From Bog-756 sp037141235 (GTDB lineage: Bacteria > Actinomycetota > Acidimicrobiia > Acidimicrobiales > RAAP-2), in the NCBI GenBank assembly GCA_037141235.1, contig JBAXCY010000162.1, positions 1 through 6,592 of the forward strand: a stretch of DNA of 6,592 nucleotides, in the 5' to 3' direction. This document shows, one piece after another, positions 1 through 6,043 of the stretch. Position 1 is the stretch's first letter; every line of letters starts with the position of its first letter. Below the pieces are notes generated by a model. It saw only the letters and a list, made by a program, of their open reading frames with translations, ran no database searches and was not told the DNA's origin. The position numbers and the translations under genes were made by a program.

Positions 1-516
1 GGAGCAGTAGTCGGCCATGGCTGCCGCCTCGACCTCGAGGTGACGGCGGAAACCTCCGAAGATCGCCTGTTCGGCCGAGCGGGCCACCAGTGGGACTCGG
101 ACCTCGAGTCGGCCCGACACCGTCTCTACCGTCACCCCGGCATCGTCGCCGGCATCGTCGCCGGCATCGTCGCCACTGTCGAGGGTGAGGGTGCCGTGAC
201 ACCGGAGCATCCCCTCATAGTGATCCGGCACCACGACCACCGTCCCGGTATGCGTCATCGGGTCGAAGTTCGTTTCGATGACCCACGTGAGTTTGTCGAC
301 ATCGACCACCAATGCAGCCGGGCCCGAGAGGGTGCCGTTGAAGGCGTAGCGGACCCGGGTGCTGATGGTGCCGCCCTCATCGGAGGCCGACAGCAACTCG
401 GGTGCCTGCACCGTCGTCGACTGTGCACCCAGGTAGCGGTAGTAGCCGGGGTCGACCAGAACCTCGAGTACCTGCTCCCTGGGTGCGGCGATGGTCTGGG
501 TGACGGTGAACTCCAC
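1..516 (-). CDS. DUF2505 family protein (SRPBCC-like fold), 3' end outside window
   Basis: Read leftwards from a GTG at 516-514, giving 172 codons to the edge without a stop. A GGGGAG ribosome-binding site five bases upstream (527-522) supports this start. The protein opens MEFTVTQTIAAPREQVLEVL, the amphipathic start typical of SRPBCC/START-like domains, then DPGYYRYLG. Mid-protein KLTWVIETNFDP (75-86) and the late stretch SGRLEVRVPLVARSAEQAI (134-152) match the DUF2505 pattern of a strand with a conserved Trp, then a 'VPLVG..E' strand leading into the long C-terminal helix (about 147-170). DUF2505 proteins are usually about 160-170 residues, so only a few residues are probably missing. The fold binds hydrophobic ligands in relatives, but no function is established for DUF2505. 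No signal peptide or membrane segment is seen, so it is presumably cytoplasmic. A GDDA triplet (115-126) sits in what looks like a loop. It is divergent from the epoxide hydrolase. Confidence 0.85.
   Translation of the reverse strand, partial: MEFTVTQTIAAPREQVLEVLVDPGYYRYLGAQSTTVQAPELLSASDEGGTISTRVRYAFNGTLSGPAALVVDVDKLTWVIETNFDPMTHTGTVVVVPDHYEGMLRCHGTLTLDSGDDAGDDAGDDAGVTVETVSGRLEVRVPLVARSAEQAIFGGFRRHLEVEAAAMADYCS
139..174. repeat. three perfect copies of a 12-bp tandem repeat inside the DUF2505 gene
   Basis: The unit ggcatcgtcgcc occurs three times head to tail at 139-150, 151-162 and 163-174. On the coding (minus) strand each copy encodes Gly-Asp-Asp-Ala, so the protein has (GDDA)3 at residues 115-126. 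The unit is a multiple of three, so copy-number change would keep the frame and only alter the length of an acidic loop between two predicted strands. Confidence 0.95.
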
Positions 517-614
517 GGTTGCTCCCCACTTGTCGGCTCTGGCGGCCAGCGTAGGGGCCAGGGAGAGCCAGGCCCCGGTCTTGAGCCTGGCGTGCACCCG
601 GACTGCCGCAGTTC

Positions 615-620
615 TACATT
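615..620 (+). promoter_or_regulatory. probable -10 box of a leaderless promoter for the epoxide hydrolase
   Basis: TACATT (pattern TAnnnT) ends six bases before the ATG at 627, in a GC-rich setting where such a hexamer stands out. That spacing would put the transcription start on or next to the A of the ATG. No purine-rich ribosome-binding site lies between (the bases are ggcgct). This is the usual arrangement of leaderless actinobacterial genes. No good -35 hexamer is visible at 16-19 bases upstream. Confidence 0.55.
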
Positions 621-626
621 GGCGCT

Positions 627-1778
627 ATGAGCGACGCCATCCGGCCCTTCCGCATCGACATCCCCGAAGAAGCCCTCGACGACCTGCGCCTCCGCTTAGA
701 GCGAACTCGCTGGCCCGAGGCCGAAACAGTCGACGACTGGTCACAGGGGATCCCCCTCGACTACACCCGAGCGCTCTGTGCCTACTGGGCCGACGGCTAC
801 GACTGGCGAGCCACCGAGGCACGCCTCAACACCTTCCCCCAGTTCATCACCGAAATCGACGGCCTCGACATCCACTTCATCCACGTGCGCTCCCCACACC
901 CCGGCGCCCTGCCGCTGGTCATCACCCATGGATGGCCCGGTTCGATCGCTGAGTTCCAGAAGGTCATCGGCCCGCTCACCGACCCAGTGGCCTACGGCGG
1001 AAGCGCCGATGACGCCTTCGACGTGGTGTGCCCGTCGCTGCCGGGCTTCGGCTTCAGCGCCAAACCCACCACGGTCGGCTGGGGAGTGGAGCGGACTGCC
1101 GCGGCCTGGGCGGAGCTCATGGCCCGCCTCGGCTACCACCGGTACGGGGCCCAGGGCGGCGACTGGGGATCAGCCGTCACCAGCCGACTCGCCCAAGAGG
1201 ACCCCGGCCACCTGGCGGGCATCCACATGAACATGCCGGTGGTACCGCCTTCGTCTCTGTCCTTCGAGGACATGACCGAGACCGAGCACACCGCTTTGGC
1301 CTCGATGGCCCACTACCAACAGTGGGAGGCGGGCTACTCCAAGCAGCAGTCCACCCGGCCCCAATCGCTCGGCTACGGGCTGGTCGACTCCCCCGCGGGC
1401 CAGTGCGCCTGGGTGGTGGAGAAGTTCTGGGCGTGGACCGACTGCGACGGCCATCCGGAGAATGTCCTGAGCCGCGACGAGCTCCTCGACAACGTGATGC
1501 TCTACTGGCTCCCGGGCACCGGGGCATCGTCGGCCCGCCTCTACTGGGAGAGCTTCGAGCACAGCTTCGACAAAGGTGCCGCTGACACGATCGCCGTGCC
1601 TACTGGGTGCTCGATCTTCCCCAAGGAGATCATCCGCATCTCTCGGCGCTGGGCCGAGAGCCGCTTCACCGACATCCGATACTGGAACGAGCTCGACAAG
1701 GGCGGCCACTTCGCCGCCTTCGAGCAGCCCGAGGCATTCGTCAGCGAGCTGCGCTCGTTCTTCGCTCTGGTGCGCTGA
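627..1778 (+). CDS. epoxide hydrolase, microsomal type (EHN domain + alpha/beta hydrolase), soluble
   Basis: A 383-residue alpha/beta-hydrolase of the microsomal epoxide hydrolase family, which opens epoxides to vicinal diols through an aspartyl-ester intermediate. The N-terminal EHN domain covers roughly residues 5-111. HGWPGS (101-106) supplies the oxyanion hole, followed by PSLPGFGFS (136-144) of the core. The nucleophile elbow GGDWGS (177-182) places the nucleophile at D179. By comparison with mammalian EPHX1, the ring-activating tyrosines would be Y237 (in GYSKQQSTRP) and Y306 (in SSARLYWES), the charge-relay acid E334 (in FPKEI), and the base H361 in GGHFAAFEQP. All key residues are present and the length is normal, so it should be active. 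It lacks the N-terminal membrane anchor of the mammalian enzyme, so it is predicted cytosolic. The substrate cannot be told from sequence; juvenile-hormone-like, terpene or xenobiotic epoxides are all possible. The start is supported by a -10 box directly upstream and no Shine-Dalgarno. It ends three bases before the converging amidohydrolase. Confidence 0.95.
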   Translation: MSDAIRPFRIDIPEEALDDLRLRLERTRWPEAETVDDWSQGIPLDYTRALCAYWADGYDWRATEARLNTFPQFITEIDGLDIHFIHVRSPHPGALPLVITHGWPGSIAEFQKVIGPLTDPVAYGGSADDAFDVVCPSLPGFGFSAKPTTVGWGVERTAAAWAELMARLGYHRYGAQGGDWGSAVTSRLAQEDPGHLAGIHMNMPVVPPSSLSFEDMTETEHTALASMAHYQQWEAGYSKQQSTRPQSLGYGLVDSPAGQCAWVVEKFWAWTDCDGHPENVLSRDELLDNVMLYWLPGTGASSARLYWESFEHSFDKGAADTIAVPTGCSIFPKEIIRISRRWAESRFTDIRYWNELDKGGHFAAFEQPEAFVSELRSFFALVR

Positions 1779-1781
1779 GGC

Positions 1782-3539
1782 TCAGGCCGAGCCACGCACC
1801 AGGCGCCCGGATCGGGCCCCGGCGTCGGCGTCGTGGCGCCTCGTCACCTCGCCGTTGACCAGCGTGGCCAAGTAGCCCTCGGCTGGCTGCATGATCCGGC
1901 TCTCGCCCGTCGGGAGATCGTGGCGGAGTACCGGCGGGCAGATGCGCAGCCGATCGAAGTCGATGACGTTGACGTCGGCCCGCTTACCCCGGGAGAGTGT
2001 TCCCCGGTCGTCGAATCCGTAGAGCTCGGCGTTGGCGCCACTCATCTTGTGGACCAGCAGCTCGATCGGCAGCCGCTCACCTACTGAGCGGTCACGAGCC
2101 CAGTGGGTGAGGTGGAACGTCGATGCCGAGCAGTCCGAGATCAGATTGACGTGGGCTCCGGCATCGCCCAGGCCAGTAACCGTGTTGGGGTCCAGGAGCA
2201 TCTCGCGGCAGACGTCCAAGGTTCCGTTGACGAAGTTCGAACCAAGAAGAGCGTAGAACGCCGTGCCCTCGTCAGCCAGCAAGAGGTCGTACATGTACTC
2301 GATGGGGTCAGCCCCGACCGCCATCGCCCGGGCCCACACCGACTCATCGAAGCTCGGCTCGTAGTTGACCGGATCGGTCAGCGGAAAGGTCACCGGAAGT
2401 GCCGGCCCGAACAGGGCCACCACTAACGCCATGAAGTCGTTGGGGCCTCCGTCCACGCTCTCTTCGCCCACGATGGCCCGCTTCACCTCGGGCCGGCGCA
2501 TCTGGGCTACCCGCTCGGCCAGCGGCAGATCGGCGATAGCCCGATACGAGGGACGCTCCATGAACAGGTGGTAGGTATCGAGGCTGGTCATGATGGTCAC
2601 CGACCGAGGGATGATCTGGGGACGGAGCATCACCCCGGTGCTGTTGGCCTCGGCCACCGAGTCGAGCACTTCGCGCCAGTGCGTGGGGTCCTCGAACAAC
2701 TGCGCCACCGTGAAGGTCACCGGGCGGCCGCTAGCACGGGCCACATCCACCAGCAGCGGCACCTCATCGATCAGTTTGGCCCGCTCACCTCCGAGACCTT
2801 CGAGGGCGCCGATGGTGCCAGCCACGATGGCCTCGAACACGCCGTGCCCCGAAGCGCCCAGCGCCCGGGCGAAGGCCAGTACTTCTTCCTCGGGTGCGAA
2901 GGTCCCAGGCACCGGGCGTCCCGACTTCGACTTGTGGCCGATGGTGCGCGAGGTGCTGAAGCCGACCGCACCGGCGGCCATCGCCTCCCCCACGATGGTG
3001 GCCATGGCGGCGATGTCCTCGACCGTGGCATCTTCGTTGGCCGCTCCCCGTTCACCCATCACGTAGAACCGGACCGCCCCGTGGGCGATCTGGGCGGCGA
3101 TGTCCACGGCGTAGCGCCCTTGGTCGAGTAGGTCGAGGTACTCGCCGAACGTTTCCCACTTCCCCCACGGTATGCCCGCGCTCAACGCCGCCCCGGGGAT
3201 GTCCTCTACACCCTCCATCAGATCGATCAGTGCGTCGTGATCGCTCGGACGCACCGGGGCGAACCCGACACCGCAGTTACCCATGACCAGAGTGGTCACC
3301 CCGTTTGAGGTAGATGGCTCGAGCACGTCGTCCCAGGTGACCTGGCCGTCATAGTGGGTGTGGACGTCGACCCATCCAGGGGTGACCAGTGCACCATCGG
3401 CCTCGATCACCTGATCCGCAGCCTCGGTGACCGATCCGATCTCGACGATCCGGCCGTCCCGGATCCCGATGTCGGCGGTGTAGGCCGCATCCCCTGTCCC
3501 ATCCACCACTGTGCCGCCCGTGATGACCACATCGAGCAT
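1782..3539 (-). CDS. amidohydrolase, N-acyl-D-amino-acid deacylase (D-aminoacylase) group
   Basis: A 585-residue metal-dependent amidohydrolase (COG3653-like), related to enzymes that remove the acyl group from N-acyl-D-amino acids. It opens MLDVVITGGTVVDGTG, the standard N-terminal beta-sandwich strand. The first metal motif is HTHYDGQ (H60, H62), then GNCGVGFAPVRP (87-98) with C89. GDAGAHV (458-464) carries the late Asp (D459). LSRGKRADVNVID (515-527) is the typical C-terminal sandwich return. No signal peptide is present, so it is cytoplasmic. The open frame extends 98 codons further upstream, but that part is antisense to a decayed transposon gene. The ATG at 3539 has a GAGGAG site six bases away and the family N-terminus, so it is the start. 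The two His ligands expected between the Cys and the Asp in classical D-aminoacylases are not obvious, so the true substrate may differ. A possible -10 (TAGCGT, 3597-3592) lies upstream with no clear -35. Confidence 0.9.
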   Translation of the reverse strand: MLDVVITGGTVVDGTGDAAYTADIGIRDGRIVEIGSVTEAADQVIEADGALVTPGWVDVHTHYDGQVTWDDVLEPSTSNGVTTLVMGNCGVGFAPVRPSDHDALIDLMEGVEDIPGAALSAGIPWGKWETFGEYLDLLDQGRYAVDIAAQIAHGAVRFYVMGERGAANEDATVEDIAAMATIVGEAMAAGAVGFSTSRTIGHKSKSGRPVPGTFAPEEEVLAFARALGASGHGVFEAIVAGTIGALEGLGGERAKLIDEVPLLVDVARASGRPVTFTVAQLFEDPTHWREVLDSVAEANSTGVMLRPQIIPRSVTIMTSLDTYHLFMERPSYRAIADLPLAERVAQMRRPEVKRAIVGEESVDGGPNDFMALVVALFGPALPVTFPLTDPVNYEPSFDESVWARAMAVGADPIEYMYDLLLADEGTAFYALLGSNFVNGTLDVCREMLLDPNTVTGLGDAGAHVNLISDCSASTFHLTHWARDRSVGERLPIELLVHKMSGANAELYGFDDRGTLSRGKRADVNVIDFDRLRICPPVLRHDLPTGESRIMQPAEGYLATLVNGEVTRRHDADAGARSGRLVRGSA

Positions 3540-3545
3540 GTGACG

Positions 3546-3551
3546 CTCCTC
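3546..3551 (-). promoter_or_regulatory. ribosome-binding site that fixes the amidohydrolase start
   Basis: On the minus strand GAGGAG is followed by six bases (CGTCAC) and then ATG at 3539. It is a near-perfect Shine-Dalgarno sequence at ideal spacing. It decides for the internal ATG over a TTG at 3833 that would add 98 residues with no resemblance to the family. Confidence 0.8.
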
Positions 3552-3630
3552 GCTCTCGCCCCACAGGGGCCGAACCCCTATCCGTTCCTGAACGCTAGAC
3601 GGCGCGGCTAGATCCTGCCCGCTGTGTAGC

Positions 3631-3919
3631 GCGCTGTTGCTGCTCGACCCAACGCCAGCCCAGGAGCTCCTGCTCTGGCCGTACTGCGGAGCTGCGCGGT
3701 TCGCGTAGAACTGGGTAATCGTCCAAGAAGGGAACCGCAAGGGGCGGCCCGTGGGGTTCCCCTGGTTCAATTCGAGGGACCGGTCCAAGTCGTCGATGAC
3801 GTTCGTCGAGTCCATCCGCCGCCGCCCGGCCAAGAGGGTTGTCGCTGGTGAAGCCTCTATCCAAGAAGGTCACGATCTCCCATGTCGGTGGGCGTTGGCA
3901 GGAATTGGCGCTGGAGTGG
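3631..3919 (+). pseudogene. decayed TnpB (IS200/IS605/IS607-type OrfB) fragment
   Basis: Translating the plus strand from 3631 gives LLLLDPTPAQELLLWPYCG then AARFA, a stop (TAG 3706-3708) and NW. This matches the TnpB N-terminal helix-turn-helix, typically '(Y/L)xPTPxQExLLrxhcGaaRFayNW'; the stop replaces the usual aromatic residue. Directly after, GNRKGRPVGFPWFNSRDR (3730-3783) and SSMTF match the later 'kGrkvGfPrFksrdr...svrF' segment, so about 70-80 codons between are missing. Past about 3840 the similarity moves to the +2 frame: KKVTISHVGGRW (3863-3898) resembles the TnpB strand 'ilsvTiSrvggRW', implying a frameshift. The RuvC-like catalytic part and the zinc-finger are not found. G/C-ending codons persist in the first frame to about 3837, as expected from a former coding region. 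TnpB proteins are RNA-guided nucleases of insertion sequences; this copy is dead. No tnpA and no certain element ends were seen. The family assignment rests on motif memory, not on an alignment. Confidence 0.75.
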
Positions 3920-4132
3920 TATCTGATTCGATGCTAGATCCGACCAGTTTTTCAATCATTGGTGTTTCCTGCAGCACCAGGCCAGTTCGGCACCGAGGCC
4001 AACCGACTACTCGAGGCCAGGCAAGACCGGGATGCGTTCGCTCAAATGAGCAGACGAGTGGTTGCATCCGGTTCGGAGGTCGAGGTGTGGATGTGTCTTT
4101 CTAGGTACATCTATCTCTCCAAGTTGGCGAAC
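3920..4132. other. intergenic remainder with no supportable gene
   Basis: This stretch is less GC-rich around 3920-3970 than its neighbours. Open frames cross it on both strands, but none has a good ribosome-binding site, a recognisable motif or consistent codon use to its end. One plus-strand frame (about 3980-4090, reading FGTEANRLLEARQDRDAF) has a protein-like composition and shares the frame of the last TnpB segment, so it may be more debris. It runs on antisense into the small membrane protein gene. A CTAGGT/ACCTAG inverted pair (4101-4106 and 4131-4136) flanks the stop of that gene; its 24-base loop and lack of a U-tract make it a poor terminator. Confidence 0.4.
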
Positions 4133-4384
4133 CTAGCGGCAGTTACAGCCCGCGCAGTGGCCTCCAGGCCCACACATGCTCTGGAACTGGCGTTGGCGCT
4201 CCAACTCTCGCTCTTTTTTCGCCCGGTCCTTCTTCGCCTGCTTGGCGAAGTTCGGGCAGGCGATGCCGATGAAGAGGATCAGCGCGCAGACCGCCGGCCA
4301 GTTCCCGGTGACGAGGGCGACCACCAGGGCGACTAAAAGGATCGTCATCACGAAACCCGTCACAAAGCCCAGGAAGGTCTGCAT
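4133..4384 (-). CDS. small two-helix membrane protein with Cys-rich C-terminal tail
   Basis: An 83-residue protein read leftwards from ATG 4384-4382 to TAG 4135-4133. I do not recognise a named family. Residues about 4-26 (FLGFVTGFVMTILLVALVVA) and 29-46 are two strongly hydrophobic helices separated by a short GNWP turn, a helical hairpin in the cytoplasmic membrane. A highly charged segment follows (KQAKKDRAKKERELERQRQ, 48-66), probably a cytoplasmic helix by the positive-inside rule. It ends CGPGGHCAGCNCR (71-83), with four cysteines spaced C-x5-C-x2-C-x-C plus His76, which could bind a metal or form disulfides. C33 and C43 lie in the second helix. The start is chosen because hydrophobicity begins there; upstream codons give a non-hydrophobic, Pro/Arg-rich extension. 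The ribosome site is weak (GGTGG, six bases away). A possible -10, TAACGT (4428-4423), lies upstream. It is divergent from the MFS gene. Function is unknown. Confidence 0.7.
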   Translation of the reverse strand: MQTFLGFVTGFVMTILLVALVVALVTGNWPAVCALILFIGIACPNFAKQAKKDRAKKERELERQRQFQSMCGPGGHCAGCNCR

Positions 4385-4713
4385 GCTGCACCACCGATCT
4401 GATCGTCTCCTGCCTTGCGGCCACGTTAGAGGTCCGGTGTGACACGCATCATGGAGGGCCAGGGGCGATCCGTATGGATGCGCATGGATAGACACGAATG
4501 CCACCACATGGATGCCCTCAGGGTGCTCACATATCCGCGGTGCTACCTTGTGTCCGCTCAGAACCGTTCCCTTCGACCTGGGGTTGGACGGGCGGGTTCA
4601 AGAGTGGTCGGCTAGTAGTGGCGCTAGGCCGCAACAATCGAGTCGTGGTGACGGTCATCGGTGTCGTGGCCCGGGCCAAGCAGTCCAAAGGAATAGGCAT
4701 AGGGGGATAGATA
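4385..4713. other. divergent intergenic region between small membrane protein and MFS gene
   Basis: These 329 bases probably hold the promoters of both flanking genes. Visible elements: TAACGT on the minus strand (4428-4423) as a possible -10 for the small gene; the perfect palindrome CGATC-T-GATCG (4395-4405) in its presumed 5' UTR; the palindrome ATGCGCAT (4478-4485) within three ATGGAT words (4474, 4484, 4508); TACCTT (4544-4549) as a possible -10 for the transporter, with no matching -35; and the transporter's ribosome site at 4701-4706. Open frames on both strands here look like non-coding background. Confidence 0.45.
4701..4706 (+). promoter_or_regulatory. ribosome-binding site of the MFS transporter
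   Basis: AGGGGG followed by seven bases (atagata) and GTG at 4714. It is a purine-rich site at good spacing, and it decides for the GTG start; there is no in-frame ATG until well inside the first membrane helix. Confidence 0.7.
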
Positions 4714-6036
4714 GTGAGCAGTATCGAGGAAGCACCGGATCTCTTCGCCGACGTGCGGGTCCGGCACCTATGGGGCACATTCATCTTCTCCATCGGAAGC
4801 TCGATGGTGGGGATCGTCACCTCGTACCTGATCTACCAGCAGTCTGGTTCGGTCGCTGTCACCGGGCTCATCGTCGTGTGCTCCAACCTGCCGGCCCTGC
4901 TACTGCCCGGACCGGCCACCTACCTCGCACGGGTGTGGGGTGGCCCCAAGCTCTACGTCTACTCTCGCACCGCCATCGGAGTAGCCGGGCTGATCCCAGT
5001 AGTCCTGTCGATGATGGGCGATCTCACCACGGCCAGCCTGCTGCTCTGGTACCTCCTGGTCGGCATCCTCTACGCCCTGTCGGGTCCAGCGACCAGCCTG
5101 GTGCGGGCCATGATCGCGGCACCCGGCAAGGTGCCCGAGTTCAACGGGGCCCTGGGCCGGTTCGGATCGGCCGGGACCATCATCGGGCTGCTGCTCGGTG
5201 GCGCTATCTATGCACTGGTCGGATCGACCTGGGTCTTCCTGTTCGGCGCCCTGGCCTCCATGATCGAAGGCCTGTCGGTCGCTCGCATCTTGAAGCGCGC
5301 ACCGATCAAGGGGCAGCCACGGGAGCCGTTCCGCCAGGGCATCGCCGTCATCCGAGGCAATACCGAGATGAAGGCCGCTTGCATCTTCAGCGCCTGGTGC
5401 TTCATCGTCGGTGGCTACGCCGTCACTCTTCCAGCCATCGCCAGCTCCATCGGCACCAATGCCATGTACCTGTCCGTGCTCCAGACGGCCAGCATCCTCG
5501 GCGGCCTGGCCCTCGGCTGGGCCATGGGGAAGATCCACGGTCGCATCGGATGGGGACACACGCAGCGCATCTGCTTCTTCGTGTTCGGCCTCAGTTTGCT
5601 GGGGATCTCCCTGGTCCTTCGCCAGCACGGCAGTGCCACCTTCACCCTGGTGGCGACAGCCCTGATCCTCGTCCCCGTCGGCTTCACCATCAACATGAAC
5701 ATCACCATCCTTGGCTCCATCGTCCAGATGTTCGCTCCGGCCGGATCGCGCAACTCGGTATTGACGGCCTACGCCCTGATCCCCGCCATCTTCGTCCCGG
5801 TTGGCCAAGAGGCGATCGGCTTCGTAGCCGACGGGCTGTCGGTCGGCTCGGCTCTTGGGGTGATCGGTGTGATCGTCATGGCGATGCTCTTGATTGATCC
5901 ACGCCGCACCATGCGAATCGCCATCGACGCGCTCGACGAGTCATCTGCTCCACCAGCAGTTGCTCCCGCCTACATCCGCGGACCCGAGAATCCCGATGCT
6001 GACGGCATAGAGGAGTCCGCCGACGAGGTGGGCTGA
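4714..6036 (+). CDS. MFS transporter, 12 transmembrane helices (probable drug/metabolite exporter group)
   Basis: A 440-residue integral membrane protein of the major facilitator superfamily. Hydrophobic segments fall near residues 20-41, 49-71, 82-102, 107-130, 150-169, 171-190, 222-245, 255-271, 284-303, 308-330, 347-366 and 376-394, with a longer cytoplasmic loop (191-221) between the two six-helix halves. The pattern GPATSLVRAMI (124-134) then NGALGRFGSAGTIIGLLLGG (144-163) and a WVFLFGALASM stretch (173-183) is typical of MFS_3/EntS-like exporters in the helix 4-6 region. The loop after helix 2 (GPATYLARVWGGPKLYVYSR, 66-85), where motif A (GxxxDRxGRR) is expected, keeps its position but lacks the Asp. 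The first about 18 residues and the last about 40 (acidic, Pro/Ala-rich) are cytoplasmic. Substrate and direction cannot be predicted; proton-coupled export is the default guess. It is the first gene of its unit, with no regulator gene beside it. Confidence 0.9.
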   Translation: MSSIEEAPDLFADVRVRHLWGTFIFSIGSSMVGIVTSYLIYQQSGSVAVTGLIVVCSNLPALLLPGPATYLARVWGGPKLYVYSRTAIGVAGLIPVVLSMMGDLTTASLLLWYLLVGILYALSGPATSLVRAMIAAPGKVPEFNGALGRFGSAGTIIGLLLGGAIYALVGSTWVFLFGALASMIEGLSVARILKRAPIKGQPREPFRQGIAVIRGNTEMKAACIFSAWCFIVGGYAVTLPAIASSIGTNAMYLSVLQTASILGGLALGWAMGKIHGRIGWGHTQRICFFVFGLSLLGISLVLRQHGSATFTLVATALILVPVGFTINMNITILGSIVQMFAPAGSRNSVLTAYALIPAIFVPVGQEAIGFVADGLSVGSALGVIGVIVMAMLLIDPRRTMRIAIDALDESSAPPAVAPAYIRGPENPDADGIEESADEVG

Positions 6037-6043
6037 CCCTGTC

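Noticed and set aside
40..630. 196-codon plus-strand open frame at the left edge
   Set aside because: It is antisense to the DUF2505 gene, which has the better start, ribosome site and family match. The frame's sequence is rich in Arg, Gly and His, as antisense GC-rich frames usually are.
3750..3785. tRNA T-arm-like sequence (GGTTCAATTC)
   Set aside because: The stem has a G-G mismatch, no acceptor or anticodon arm can be built upstream, and the bases are explained as TnpB codons.
3540..3833. N-terminal 98-residue extension of the amidohydrolase
   Set aside because: It starts at TTG without a ribosome site, has no amidohydrolase similarity and is antisense to the TnpB remnant. The internal ATG at 3539 has an excellent ribosome site and the family N-terminus.
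4101..4136. CTAGGT/ACCTAG inverted repeat as terminator of the small membrane protein gene
   Set aside because: Six base pairs around a 24-base loop, overlapping the stop codon and followed by no U-tract; too weak to call.
4498..4710. 70-codon plus-strand ORF, with a 21-codon GTG subframe (4645-4710), ending three bases before the MFS start
   Set aside because: No ribosome site in front of either start, no recognisable protein, and its end is simply the transporter's Shine-Dalgarno region. A leader peptide cannot be excluded but has no positive support.
4900..5808. 302-codon minus-strand open frame
   Set aside because: Antisense of the MFS gene, with the Asp/Gly/Glu/Gln-rich composition such frames show; no start signal.
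4512..5897. 461-codon plus-strand open frame overlapping the transporter
   Set aside because: It is an out-of-frame reading of the MFS gene with extreme Arg/His/Pro content; the transporter frame has clear membrane helices and a ribosome site.
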